Positions 48,057 to 56,859 of a stretch of DNA of 64,000 nucleotides are shown here, in pieces. A model generated the notes under the pieces. That model was given only the letters and a program-made list of their open reading frames with translations. It ran no database searches and was not told the origin of the DNA. This DNA is from Nocardia veterana NBRC 100344 (GTDB lineage: Bacteria; Actinomycetota; Actinomycetes; Mycobacteriales; Mycobacteriaceae), in the NCBI RefSeq assembly GCF_000308855.1, contig NZ_BAGM01000083.1, forward strand, positions 1 to 64,000, given 5' to 3'. How positions within the stretch are numbered: the stretch's first letter is position 1; each line of letters begins with the position of its first letter. Made by a program: the position numbers and the translations under genes.

Positions 48057-48083
48057 TGTGGACAACCATGAGCCTGTGGAGAA
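48057..48083. promoter_or_regulatory. Pair of DnaA-box-like 9-mers
   Basis: TGTGGACAA (48057-48065) is the reverse complement of the actinobacterial DnaA box TTGTCCACA. TGTGGAGAA (48075-48083) differs at one base. Start-to-start spacing is 18. The first also sits in the palindrome GGTTGT-GG-ACAACC. An isolated pair is not an origin; it may titrate DnaA or be chance. Confidence 0.3.
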
Positions 48084-48119
48084 ACCATCGGTCCTGCGCC
48101 ACAAGGACATTCGCGACAT

Positions 48120-48189
48120 CGGCCGCCGGCTCGTCCCCGTTCGGCGGCCGGCTACCCGATCCCGGGCCGGTTCGGGCGGCCCGGGATCG
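48120..48189 (-). terminator. Two tandem hairpins downstream of whiA
   Basis: First stem: nine-base arms at 48120-48128 and 48142-48150. Second stem: 12-base perfect arms at 48157-48168 and 48178-48189 with a nine-base loop. The second lies seven bases past the whiA stop. No T-tract follows, as is common in high-GC actinobacteria. Confidence 0.7.
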
Positions 48190-48195
48190 CGCGAC

Positions 48196-49179
48196 TCATG
48201 CGTCTTCGAGAAGTTCGGCGGTGACCGCCGATTCGGTATCCGGAACGCCCAGTTCCTTGGCGCGCCGGTCCGCCATGGACAACAGCCGGCGAATCCGGCC
48301 GGCGACGGCATCCTTGGTCATCGGCGGGTCGGCCAGCTGGCCGAGCTCTTCCAGCGACGCCTGGCGATGCTGGACCCGCAGCCGACCGGCGGCGGCCAGA
48401 TGGTCGGGCACATCCTCACCGAGGATCTCGAGCGCGCGTTCGACCCGCGCCGCGGCGGCGACCGCGGCCCGCGCCGAGCGTCGCAGATTGGCATCGTCGA
48501 AATTGGCCAGGCGGTTCGCGGTGGCGCGGACCTCGCGGCGCATGCGCCGCTCCTCCCAGGTCAGCCGGGTGTCCTGAGCGCCCATGCGAGTCAGCAGCGC
48601 GCCGATCGCCTCGCCGTCGCGCACCACGACCCGGTCGGTGCCGCGTACCTCGCGAGCCTTGGCCGAAATACCCATTCGCCGGGCGGCACCCACGAGCGCC
48701 AGCGCCGCCTCCGGGCCAGGGCAGCTCACCTCTAGTGCGGAGGAGCGTCCGGGTTCGGTCAGCGAGCCGTGTGCCAGGAAGGCGCCGCGCCAGGCCGCTT
48801 CGGAGTCACCGATACTGCCGCCGACGACCTGGGCCGGCAGGCCCCGGACCGGACGGCCGCGCACGTCGAGCAATCCGGTCTGGCGGGCTAGTGCTTCGCC
48901 CTCCTTGGACACGCGCACGACGTAGCGGGAGGTTTTCCGCAAACCGCCCGCGCCGAGCACGTGCACATCCGATCCGTAGCCGTAGAGCTCGAAGATCTCG
49001 CGCCGTAGTCGCCGCGCGATCGAACCCATGTCGACCTCGGCCTCGACGATCACCCGACCGCCGACGATGTGCAGGCCACCGGCGAACCGGAGTAGTGCCG
49101 ACAGTTCCGCCTTGCGTGCGCTCACCTGCGAGACGGTCAGACGGCTCAACTCGTCTTTCACCTCGGCTGTCATCGCCAC
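48196..49179 (-). CDS. whiA: DNA-binding sporulation/division regulator WhiA
   Basis: WhiA regulates cell division genes in actinobacteria, with WhiB in Streptomyces. The 327-residue product has the LAGLIDADG-like N-terminal part ([28 protein letters not shown]), then [15 protein letters not shown] and [20 protein letters not shown]. The C-terminal helix-turn-helix contains [18 protein letters not shown] and [22 protein letters not shown] 49179 (GGAG eight bases upstream) or ATG 49173, which overlaps the yvcK stop as ATGA, could start it. Last in the uvrC-rapZ-yvcK-whiA set. Confidence 0.96.
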   Translation of the reverse strand: MAMTAEVKDELSRLTVSQVSARKAELSALLRFAGGLHIVGGRVIVEAEVDMGSIARRLRREIFELYGYGSDVHVLGAGGLRKTSRYVVRVSKEGEALARQTGLLDVRGRPVRGLPAQVVGGSIGDSEAAWRGAFLAHGSLTEPGRSSALEVSCPGPEAALALVGAARRMGISAKAREVRGTDRVVVRDGEAIGALLTRMGAQDTRLTWEERRMRREVRATANRLANFDDANLRRSARAAVAAAARVERALEILGEDVPDHLAAAGRLRVQHRQASLEELGQLADPPMTKDAVAGRIRRLLSMADRRAKELGVPDTESAVTAELLEDA

Positions 49180-50276
49180 GAGACCCGCTCCTTTCCACCC
49201 AACACGGACCGCACCTGCTGGACCGGATGCCGTCCTTCGACTCGAAGCCCTGCCAATTCCGGCCGAGGTTGGCGGATCACCTGATCCAGTGCGGCGGCTA
49301 GCTTTCCAGGGTGGTGCCGGTCCGTCCCCGCCTCGGCGACATCAGCGAAGGTTACTCGTGCACGCAGCTGTTCGGCAGCTCTTGCCACATGTTCACGTTC
49401 CCTACCCTCGGGTACGGACCCGGAGTCCACCAGCACGTGGTCCACGGCGAAATCCGGTGCGTGCTGGGACAATACATGCAGATGCCGTTCGGCGGAGAAT
49501 CCCGTGGTCTCGCCCGGCTCGGCCGCCAGGTTCAGGACCAGCACTTTCACCGCCCGGGTATGCATCAGCGCCTCCCGCAGATCCGGCACCAGCATGTGCG
49601 GAATGACGCTGGTGAACCACGATCCCGGGCCCAGCACCACCACGTCGGCATGTTCGATCGCCGCGGTGGCCTCCGGGCTGGCCGGCGGGTCGGACGGAAT
49701 CAACCGGACCCGGCGCACCTTGCCCGGAGTGGTGGCGACCGCCACCTGACCGCGGATACAGCGGCTCACCCGCGGATCGGCCTCCAGCCCGGAGACGTCG
49801 GCCTCGATGGTCAGCGCGGTCGGCGACATGGGTAGCACCCGTCCCGTGCAGCGCAGGATCGCAGCCATCTCGTCGAGTGCGGCGATCGGGTCGCCCAGCA
49901 CTTCGGCCAGGCCGGCGAGAACCAGATTGCCCACCGAATGCCCGGCCAGAGCGCCGGTTCCGCCGAAGCGGTGCTGGGCCGTGCGCGCCCACAGGCCCTC
50001 GGGATCCTCCGCCAGCGCGGCGAGGGCCATCCGGAGATCACCGGGCGGCAGCATTCCCAGTTCCGATCGCAGCCGGCCGGAGGACCCGCCGTCGTCGGCG
50101 ACCGTGACGACCGCGGTGATCCGCCGGGTGAGCCGCCGCGCCGCGGTCAGGGTGGCGTAGAGGCCGTGGCCTCCGCCGAGTGCCACCAGCGCGGTCTCGT
50201 CGGCCTCGCCGGATTTCGCCGGGGCAGAGCTATCGCCCACGGCGGAGGTGTCGCCGCTATGCTCCCCGCCGCTCAT
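49170..50276 (-). CDS. yvcK: YvcK/CuvA family envelope and carbon-metabolism factor
   Basis: CofD-like Rossmann protein; in B. subtilis and mycobacteria it binds UDP-sugars and affects peptidoglycan synthesis and growth on gluconeogenic carbon. The 368-residue product has a polar Ser/Asp-rich N-terminal tail of 28 residues, then [18 protein letters not shown] and [32 protein letters not shown] and [19 protein letters not shown], all family motifs. ATG 50276 overlaps the rapZ stop (ATGA). Confidence 0.95.
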   Translation of the reverse strand: MSGGEHSGDTSAVGDSSAPAKSGEADETALVALGGGHGLYATLTAARRLTRRITAVVTVADDGGSSGRLRSELGMLPPGDLRMALAALAEDPEGLWARTAQHRFGGTGALAGHSVGNLVLAGLAEVLGDPIAALDEMAAILRCTGRVLPMSPTALTIEADVSGLEADPRVSRCIRGQVAVATTPGKVRRVRLIPSDPPASPEATAAIEHADVVVLGPGSWFTSVIPHMLVPDLREALMHTRAVKVLVLNLAAEPGETTGFSAERHLHVLSQHAPDFAVDHVLVDSGSVPEGREREHVARAAEQLRARVTFADVAEAGTDRHHPGKLAAALDQVIRQPRPELAGLRVEGRHPVQQVRSVLGGKERVSWR

Positions 50277-51214
50277 TCGCGCCCCAGATCTCGGTGAACC
50301 ACCCGGACCACGTCGGTCGATGCGCTGTCGGGCCGTCCCAGCAACTGGCCGAGCTCCTCGGCGATGGCCACACTGCGGTGTTTACCGCCCGTGCACCCCA
50401 CTGCCACGGTCATATATCGCTTACCCTCCTGGCGGTAGCCGCTGGTGGTCACGTCGACCAGATGGCGGCAGGTGTTCACATAGTCCTCGGCGCCGGGTCG
50501 CGACAAAACGTACTCGCTCACCACCGAGTCCTGCCCGGTATGTTCCCGCAGTTCCGGGATCCAATGCGGGTTCGGGAGAAAACGCACGTCGAAAACCATG
50601 TCGGCATCCAGGGGAACGCCGTATTTGAATCCGAAGGATTGGATCGTCACCTGCAGCGCGGCCGGAGCTCCACCGCCGTAGGCCTCTTCGAGTTTGCGAT
50701 GCAGCTGATGCACCGACAGTGCCGTCGTGTCGATCACGAGGTCGGCGGCGGTCTTGACCTTGGACAGCGCGCGGCGCTCGGCGGCGATACCGGCCGACAG
50801 CGTCCCGTCGGCGCTTTCGCTCTGCAGCGGATGGCGACGGCGGGCGTAGCCGAAGCGCCGGATCAGCACATCGTCGGAGGCCTCCAGAAACAGCAGCCGG
50901 GTACCGACGCCGCTGGCCCGCAACTGATCGGTCACGCCGGACAGATCACCGGTGAAGAAGCGGCTGCGCACGTCCATGACCAGGGCCAATTTGGTGATCG
51001 GCGGGTCGGCGGCGGCGCCGAGTTCGATCAGCCGTCCGATCAGTTCGGGCGGCAGATTGTCGGCGACGTACCAGCCCAGGTCCTCGAGGACCCGGGCTGC
51101 GGTGCCGCGGCCCGCTCCGGACAGGCCGGTGACGATGACCACCTCGACCGGGTGGGCCGCCGCCGAGGACCGGTTGCCGGCACTCGCACTGGGGTTGGAT
51201 TCGACGCTCGTCAT
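50273..51214 (-). CDS. rapZ: RapZ family nucleotide-binding protein
   Basis: P-loop protein; in E. coli RapZ controls glucosamine-6-phosphate synthase through a small RNA, while the actinobacterial role is less clear. The 313-residue product has a P-loop of the GLSGAGRGTAARVLEDLGW type (about 29), where the usual Lys is Arg, as in mycobacteria. A Walker B-like LVMDVRSRFF follows, and the conserved C-terminal domain with DMVFDVRFLPNPHW and VAVGCTGGKHRSVAIAEELG. About 20 polar residues precede the core. Confidence 0.94.
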   Translation of the reverse strand: MTSVESNPSASAGNRSSAAAHPVEVVIVTGLSGAGRGTAARVLEDLGWYVADNLPPELIGRLIELGAAADPPITKLALVMDVRSRFFTGDLSGVTDQLRASGVGTRLLFLEASDDVLIRRFGYARRRHPLQSESADGTLSAGIAAERRALSKVKTAADLVIDTTALSVHQLHRKLEEAYGGGAPAALQVTIQSFGFKYGVPLDADMVFDVRFLPNPHWIPELREHTGQDSVVSEYVLSRPGAEDYVNTCRHLVDVTTSGYRQEGKRYMTVAVGCTGGKHRSVAIAEELGQLLGRPDSASTDVVRVVHRDLGRE

Positions 51215-51317
51215 GTCCTATCGGGTCCGTCCATGGCTGCCATTCGATCATCCTGCCCGTCCCGACCGGCGCCGGCCGCGCGCACACCGCCGGCGCAACC
51301 GAGCCGTGATCGAGACG

Positions 51318-53435
51318 TCATTCCGAGTTGAGCGCCGCGAGTACGGCCTTGGCCGTCGCCACCCCGATCCCGGGCACCTCGGTGATTTCCTCCACCGTAG
51401 CCTGCTTGAGTTTGGCCACCGATCCGAAGTGGGTCACCAACGCGGTGCGCCGCGCTTCACCGAGACCGCGCACCGAATCCAGCGCGGAGGCCGTCATCCG
51501 GCGCGAACGCTTACTGCGATGGAAGGTGATGGCGAAGCGGTGCGCCTCGTCGCGCACCCGCTGCAACAGGAACAGCGACTCGCTGTTGCGCGGCATGATC
51601 ACCGGATCGGGCTCCCCCGGGACCCACACCTCCTCCAGGCGTTTGGCCAGGCCGATCACCGCCACATCGGTGATGCCCAGATCGTCGAGCACCTCGGCCG
51701 CGGCCGCCACCTGCGGGGCGCCGCCGTCGACCACGTACAAATTCGGCGGGTAGGAGAATTTGCGCGGGCGACCGGTCGCGGGGTCGATACCGGGCGGCAG
51801 GTCGGCGGGCTCGGCCTCCGCGGTCGCGATCGCCGCGGTGTCCGGCCCGCCTGCGCCGGCACCGTCCGCGGGATCGGCCGGGGCGTGTGCCGCGCTCTTC
51901 GCCGCCGCACTCATCTCGTCCAGTTCCCGGCGCAACCGATAAAACCGCCGCCGGGTGACCTCGGCGATACTCGCCACATCGTCGGATCGGCCCTCCCCCG
52001 CGGCCTCCTTGATCGTGTAGTGGCGGTATTCGGATTTGCGCGGCAACCCGTCCTCGAAGACCACCAGCGAGGCGACCACATCGGTGCCCTGGACGTGGCT
52101 GATGTCGACACATTCGATCCGCAGCGGCGCGCTGTCGAGGTCGAGGGCGTCCTGAATGCCTTGCAGCGCAGCCGATCTCGCGGTCAAGTCGCCCGCGCGC
52201 TTGAGTTTGTGCTGAGCCAGGGCCTCCTGTGCATTGCGCTGCACCGTCTCCATCAAGGCCTTCTTGTCGCCGCGTTGCGGCACCCGCAGCGCTACCGACG
52301 AACCGCGCAACCTCGACAGCCAGCCCTGGACCTGATCCGGATCACCGGGCAATTCCGGCACCAGCACCTCCCGCGGGACCGCGGTCGCGGGGGTCTCGGT
52401 ATCGGTGTGTTCGGCGAAGGCGGCCTGCTCGCCGTAGAACTGGGTGACGAACTGTTCGACGAGCGCGGCCAGCTCGCTCGGACCCCGGGCGCCCTCGTCG
52501 AGGGCCGCGGCACCCGCGGCATCCTCGGCGGCCGCCCAATTCAGATCGGCCGCGTCGCCGGATTTGTCGACGACCCAACCACGCTGACCGCGCACCCGGC
52601 CGTCGCGCACGTGGAAGATCTGCACCGCGACCTCGAGTTCGTCGGCGGCGAAGGCGATGACATCGGCGTCGGTACCGGTCCCCAGCACCACCGCCTGCTT
52701 CTCCAGCGCCCGTTTCAGGGCGGCCACGTCGTCGCGCAGGCGTGCCGCGGTCTCGAAGTCCAGATCCGCCGCGGCCGCCTGCATCCGGCGTTCCAGCTCA
52801 CGCACCATCCGATCCGTACGACCGGACAGGAAGTCGCAGAAATCCTCGGCGATCCGGCGGTGTTCCGCGGCGTCCACCCGGCCGACGCAGGGCGCCGAAC
52901 ATTTGTCGATGTAGCCGAGGAGGCACGGACGCCCGATCTGCCTGTGCCGCTTGAACACTCCGGCCGAACAGGTGCGCACGGGGAACACCCGCAACAGCAG
53001 GTCCACGGTTTCGCGGATGGCCCAGGCGTGGGCATACGGTCCGAAGTAGCGCACCCCCTTCTTGCGCGCACCGCGATAGACGAAGACGCGGGGATATTCC
53101 TCGTTCATACTCACCGCGAGCATCGGATAGGTCTTGTCGTCGCGGTAGCGCACGTTGAAGCGCGGATCGAATTCCTTGATCCAGTTGTACTCCAGCTGCA
53201 GCGCCTCGACCTCGGTGGACACCACCGTCCATTCGACGCTCGCGGCCGTGGTGACCATCTGGCGCGTGCGCGGGTGCAGCGAGGAGACGTCGGCGAAGTA
53301 GGAATTCAGGCGGCTGCGCAGACTCTTGGCCTTACCGACATAGATCACCTGCCCGTAGGAGTCCCGGAACTTGTAGACGCCGGGTTCGACGGGAATGGTG
53401 CCCGGTGCGGGCCGATAGGTCGCGGGATCTGCCAC
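51318..53435 (-). CDS. uvrC: Excinuclease ABC subunit C
   Basis: Makes both incisions in nucleotide excision repair. The 705-residue product has the GIY-YIG nuclease ([20 protein letters not shown], about 20-40), four Cys in the Fe-S-like region ([23 protein letters not shown]), the UVR motif ([20 protein letters not shown]), the RNase-H-like nuclease and two C-terminal helix-hairpin-helices ([14 protein letters not shown] and [12 protein letters not shown]). An Ala/Pro/Gly-rich insertion of about 50 residues (around 510-560) precedes the [11 protein letters not shown] strand. GTG 53435 is preferred over an upstream ATG at 53459. Confidence 0.96.
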   Translation of the reverse strand: MADPATYRPAPGTIPVEPGVYKFRDSYGQVIYVGKAKSLRSRLNSYFADVSSLHPRTRQMVTTAASVEWTVVSTEVEALQLEYNWIKEFDPRFNVRYRDDKTYPMLAVSMNEEYPRVFVYRGARKKGVRYFGPYAHAWAIRETVDLLLRVFPVRTCSAGVFKRHRQIGRPCLLGYIDKCSAPCVGRVDAAEHRRIAEDFCDFLSGRTDRMVRELERRMQAAAADLDFETAARLRDDVAALKRALEKQAVVLGTGTDADVIAFAADELEVAVQIFHVRDGRVRGQRGWVVDKSGDAADLNWAAAEDAAGAAALDEGARGPSELAALVEQFVTQFYGEQAAFAEHTDTETPATAVPREVLVPELPGDPDQVQGWLSRLRGSSVALRVPQRGDKKALMETVQRNAQEALAQHKLKRAGDLTARSAALQGIQDALDLDSAPLRIECVDISHVQGTDVVASLVVFEDGLPRKSEYRHYTIKEAAGEGRSDDVASIAEVTRRRFYRLRRELDEMSAAAKSAAHAPADPADGAGAGGPDTAAIATAEAEPADLPPGIDPATGRPRKFSYPPNLYVVDGGAPQVAAAAEVLDDLGITDVAVIGLAKRLEEVWVPGEPDPVIMPRNSESLFLLQRVRDEAHRFAITFHRSKRSRRMTASALDSVRGLGEARRTALVTHFGSVAKLKQATVEEITEVPGIGVATAKAVLAALNSE

Positions 53436-53452
53436 GGGAACCAGGTTAACGA

Positions 53453-53474
53453 CCGGCACCGACAGCGGTGCCGG
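53453..53474. terminator. Hairpin between LysR and uvrC
   Basis: CCGGCACC (53453-53460) and GGTGCCGG (53467-53474) pair perfectly around GACAGC. It lies 28 bases past the stop of the LysR gene and just upstream of uvrC, so it likely ends the LysR transcript. Confidence 0.6.
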
Positions 53475-53501
53475 CCCGGGAGCGAGCGGACGGCACCGCC
53501 G

Positions 53502-54356
53502 TCACCGATGCATCCGGTGCGCACCCGCGACGATCGCGTCGCACAGCGCCCGCTCGGGTTCCGACAACCGGCTGTGCCGGCGCAGCAGCACGAATTCGAG
53601 CTCCCCGAGTTCGGGCAGCTTGTCGTCGTCGACCGCGAAAAGACCGGGCGGAAGCAAGGTTTCGGCATGCGCCACCACGCCCAGCCCAGCCAGCACCGCC
53701 GCCCGCAGGCCGAGCTGACTGTCGCTCACGCAGGCGATCCGCCAGCTGCGGCCCTCCCGTTCGAGTGCCCGCAGCGCAACGTGGCGGGTGAGACTCGGCG
53801 GCGGGTAGGTGACCACCGGGACGGGGTCGGCGATACGACCGAGACCGGGACGCCCGGCCCACACCAGCCGATCCCGCCACAGCAGTTCCCCGTGTCGTTC
53901 ACCGGTGAGCCGCTTGGCCACCATCAGGTCCAGTTCGCCGGCGGCCATGCGGGTCTTGAGATTCTCGCTGAGCCCCACGGTCAGCTCCAGATCGACACCG
54001 GGGTGGGAGCGCTGGAACTCGAGCAACATATCCGGCAGTTCGCGGGCGACCAGGTCGTCGGAGGCGCCCAGGCGGATCAATCCGGTCAGCCGGGAATCGG
54101 AGAAGTACCGGTCCGCCTCGGCCTGGGCGTCGAGAATGGCGCGGGCGAAGCCCACCATGGCGGCCCCGTCGGCGGTGAGCGCCAGATTGCGGGTGTCGCG
54201 GCGGATCAGTTCACGACCCGCGGCCTGCTCGAGCCGGGCGATATGACCGCTGACCGTCGACTGCCGCAATCCCAGAATGCGGCCGGCGGCGGTGAATCCG
54301 CCGGCCCGCTCGACGGCGAGGAAGGTACGCAGCAGTTCCGGATCGAACATATTCAT
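53502..54356 (-). CDS. LysR family regulator
   Basis: A 284-residue LTTR with the helix-turn-helix MFDPELLRTFLAVERAGGFT and AAGRILGLRQSTVSGHIARL (about 3-45), then the effector domain. ATG 54356 or 54350 gives the family start; the longer upstream frame has no LysR features. It is divergent from the SBF-like transporter gene, which is its likely target, with 71 bases between. The gap holds an AT-rich segment (CTAGATATCG) suited to an LTTR site. Confidence 0.9.
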   Translation of the reverse strand: MNMFDPELLRTFLAVERAGGFTAAGRILGLRQSTVSGHIARLEQAAGRELIRRDTRNLALTADGAAMVGFARAILDAQAEADRYFSDSRLTGLIRLGASDDLVARELPDMLLEFQRSHPGVDLELTVGLSENLKTRMAAGELDLMVAKRLTGERHGELLWRDRLVWAGRPGLGRIADPVPVVTYPPPSLTRHVALRALEREGRSWRIACVSDSQLGLRAAVLAGLGVVAHAETLLPPGLFAVDDDKLPELGELEFVLLRRHSRLSEPERALCDAIVAGAHRMHR

Positions 54357-54427
54357 CACACTACGCGTTCCTAGATATCGCACCCATCGACTTTCATGAT
54401 CAGTGGCGTGGGTCGTACCGTGGCGTG

Positions 54428-55468
54428 GTGACGCTGCTGGCCAAACTCCGCATCGATGGATTCCTGCTGGGACTGTTCGCCGCGATGGCGATCGGCCTGC
54501 TCCTGCCCGCGCGTGGCGGCGCGGCCGACGTCCTGGACTGGGCCACCAAGGTAGCGATCGCGGTGTTGTTCCTGCTGTACGGCACCCGGCTGGAACCGCG
54601 AGAGGCACTCGCCGGGCTGCGGCACTGGCGGTTGCACACCACGGTGCTGGCCGCGACATATGTGCTGTTCCCGCTTCTCGGACTGGCGATGCGCTTGCTG
54701 GTTCCGTCGGTGCTGACCGACGACCTCTACACCGGCATGTTGTATCTGTGCCTGCTGCCGTCGACCGTGCAGTCCTCGATCGCGTTCACCGCCATCGCCA
54801 GGGGCAACGTCGCGGCCGCGGTGGTCAGCGCCTCGGTGTCGAATCTGCTGGGCGTCTTCCTCACACCGTTACTGGTGATGTTGCTGATGCAGACCACCGG
54901 CAACGCCACGGTCTCGCCGATGTCCATCGTCGAGATCGTGGTGCAACTGCTGCTGCCGTTCATCGCCGGTCAGCTGTTGCGCCCGAAGCTGCACTGGCTG
55001 CTGGCACACACCACGGTCACCAAGATCGTCGACCGCGGCTCGGTGTACCTGGTGGTGTACGCGGCCTTCAGCGCCGGCATGGTCGAACACGTCTGGCAGG
55101 GGCTCGCCGTGGGACGCCTGCTGGCGGTCGTGGGCGTAGCGATCGTCCTACTGGCGGTGGTGCTCGGGGTGACCGCGGGCGTGGCCCGGCTGCTGGGGTT
55201 CGACCGTGCCGATCGCATCGTGGTGATCTTCTGCGGGTCCAAGAAGAGCCTGGCGACCGGCCTCCCGATGGCCACCGTCCTGTTCGCCGGACATCCGGTG
55301 GGCCTGATCGTGCTGCCGCTCATGATCTTCCATCAGATCCAGCTGATCACCTGCGCCGCCCTCTCCGGGCGCTGGGGCCGGGCGGCCGACGAAGCCGAGG
55401 CGGCCCGGCTCGCCGCCGCCGCGGACGGGACCGCCACCGCCGGCGTCACCCGGATTCCGCGAGCCTGA
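54428..55468 (+). CDS. SBF-like transporter (bile acid:sodium symporter superfamily)
   Basis: A 346-residue membrane protein with about nine or ten segments. IAVLFLLYGTRLEPREALAG, CLLPSTVQSSIAFTAIARGN and FCGSKKSLATGLPMATVLF are signatures of the SBF-like CPA family (PF13593 type), sodium-coupled organic anion carriers of unknown substrate. GTG 54428 lies six bases after TACCGT (leaderless spacing); a GTG one codon earlier is possible. Likely regulated by the divergent LysR. Its last 23 bases overlap the convergent YcaQ-like gene. Confidence 0.88.
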   Translation: MTLLAKLRIDGFLLGLFAAMAIGLLLPARGGAADVLDWATKVAIAVLFLLYGTRLEPREALAGLRHWRLHTTVLAATYVLFPLLGLAMRLLVPSVLTDDLYTGMLYLCLLPSTVQSSIAFTAIARGNVAAAVVSASVSNLLGVFLTPLLVMLLMQTTGNATVSPMSIVEIVVQLLLPFIAGQLLRPKLHWLLAHTTVTKIVDRGSVYLVVYAAFSAGMVEHVWQGLAVGRLLAVVGVAIVLLAVVLGVTAGVARLLGFDRADRIVVIFCGSKKSLATGLPMATVLFAGHPVGLIVLPLMIFHQIQLITCAALSGRWGRAADEAEAARLAAAADGTATAGVTRIPRA

Positions 55469-56735
55469 CCGCACCGGACGACGAGAACCCTTCGCGCGCG
55501 GCCACTTCGGCGTGCAATGTCGCCGCGAGATCGCCCCGCTCACCGACGACGACATCGTCCAGGCCCAGCCATTCGGCCATGGCTTCCAGCTCCGCGGCCA
55601 GCTCGTGCGCGATCCGCGCATGCGGCCGGTCGGGTTCGGCGAAGGCGCCCAGGACTCGCAGCCGGCCGGTGGCGCGGTCGGCGCGCAGGTCGACCCGCGC
55701 GACCAGTTCTCCGTCGAGCAGGAACGGGAAGACGTAGTACCCGTGCACCCGCTTGTGTTCGGGGGTGTAGATCTCGATGCGATAGTGGAAATCGAACAGC
55801 CGCTCGGTTCGCGGACGGAAGAAGATCAGCGGATCGAACGGGCACAGCAGCGCGCGCCGCTCGATCCGACGCGGAATCCGGACATCCGTGCGCAGATAGG
55901 CCGGGCGATCCCACCCATCCACCTGCACCGGTTCCAGTTCGCCCGCGTCGACCAATTCGGCCACCGCCGGTTCGCACTGACGCCGGTGCAGCCGGTAGTA
56001 GTCGCGCAGATCGGCCTCGGTGGCGACGCCGAGGGCCGCGGCGGCCCGCCGGACCAATTCCCGCACCGCGTCCGGCTCCTCGACCCGCCGGCGCACGATC
56101 TCGGCCGGCAACACCCGCTCGGTGAGGTCGTAATGACGCTGGAATCCGACCCGTTTGTCCACCGACAGCTCGCCGGTGGCGAACAACATCTCACACACCA
56201 CCTTGGTGTCGCTGTGATTCCAGCCCCAATGATCCTTGCGCCGTGGGCGATTCAGTTCCAGCTGCCGCTCCACCTCGGCGGCGGTGCAGGCACCGACCTC
56301 CGCGATCACGGCGAGGACCTGCTCGGGCAGCCGTGGGTTCTCCTCGAGCACCCTACGGGCGCCACCCCAGCGGCCGTGCTCGTAACCGGCCATCCGCCAC
56401 CGCAGCAACGGCCAATCCGCCACCGGGATCAGCGCGGCCTCGTGCGCCCAGTACTCGACCAGACGCCGCGGCCGTCGAGCGCTGTGTCCCCACGCCGCCT
56501 CGTCCAGCGCGGCGGGATCGTACGCACCGATCCGCGCGAACACCGGAGCGTAATGCGCGCGCACCACCGCCGCGACCGAATCCAATTGCAACAGCTGAGT
56601 ATTGCGCACGACGCCGAGAACAGCGCGGCGCGACGAGGCGAGCGCAGGACCGGTGGCGCGGTCACGGGCGGGTCCGGCGAATCCCTGGGCGGCGAGCGCG
56701 GCGCGACGGGCCGCGGCGGCAGTGATGGTGCGCAC
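55446..56735 (-). CDS. YcaQ/AlkX-like winged-helix DNA glycosylase
   Basis: HTH_42 family protein of 429 residues. E. coli YcaQ unhooks interstrand DNA crosslinks, and Streptomyces AZL acts on azinomycin crosslinks. The catalytic Q-x-D motif appears in TQLLQLDSVAAVVRAHY (about residue 43). The three winged-helix units follow: GWNHSDTKVVCEMLFATGEL, VDGWDRPAYL and the C-terminal FDPLIFFRPRTERLFDFHYR in order. GTG 56735 gives the family start (VRTITAAAARRAAL); CAGATT lies six bases upstream. Longer frames upstream lack family sequence. Confidence 0.88.
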   Translation of the reverse strand: MRTITAAAARRAALAAQGFAGPARDRATGPALASSRRAVLGVVRNTQLLQLDSVAAVVRAHYAPVFARIGAYDPAALDEAAWGHSARRPRRLVEYWAHEAALIPVADWPLLRWRMAGYEHGRWGGARRVLEENPRLPEQVLAVIAEVGACTAAEVERQLELNRPRRKDHWGWNHSDTKVVCEMLFATGELSVDKRVGFQRHYDLTERVLPAEIVRRRVEEPDAVRELVRRAAAALGVATEADLRDYYRLHRRQCEPAVAELVDAGELEPVQVDGWDRPAYLRTDVRIPRRIERRALLCPFDPLIFFRPRTERLFDFHYRIEIYTPEHKRVHGYYVFPFLLDGELVARVDLRADRATGRLRVLGAFAEPDRPHARIAHELAAELEAMAEWLGLDDVVVGERGDLAATLHAEVAAREGFSSSGAVRLAESG

Positions 56736-56804
56736 TCCCCGAATCTGCCATGGACCACCGACAGATATTCCGCGGGCAGGCGCACCGCCCCCGCATCTGC
56801 TACG

Positions 56805-56818
56805 TTGAACACGTTCGA
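56805..56818. promoter_or_regulatory. KstR-type box upstream of the FAD dehydrogenase
   Basis: TTGAACACGTTCGA matches the KstR consensus TNNAACNNGTTNNA at all positions, with the perfect palindromic core GAACACGTTC. It is 42 bases before the start at 56860. Confidence 0.7.
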
Positions 56819-56832
56819 TACACCAATGTATC
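56817..56832. promoter_or_regulatory. Second inverted repeat upstream of the FAD dehydrogenase
   Basis: GATACA and TGTATC flank CCAA as perfect inverted arms. It overlaps the last two bases of the KstR-type box and could be the site of a second TetR-like regulator. Confidence 0.5.
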
Positions 56833-56859
56833 CATTTCGCAGAATGCGGAGGAGTGCCC

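Noticed and set aside
48057..48083. Replication origin.
   Set aside because: Only two DnaA-box-like sequences, and no dnaA, dnaN or AT-rich unwinding region nearby.
50952..54374. A 1140-codon plus-strand open frame opposite uvrC and its neighbours.
   Set aside because: It is antisense to intact rapZ, uvrC and LysR genes, has His/Arg/Gly-rich shadow composition and no family motifs. High GC makes such frames common.
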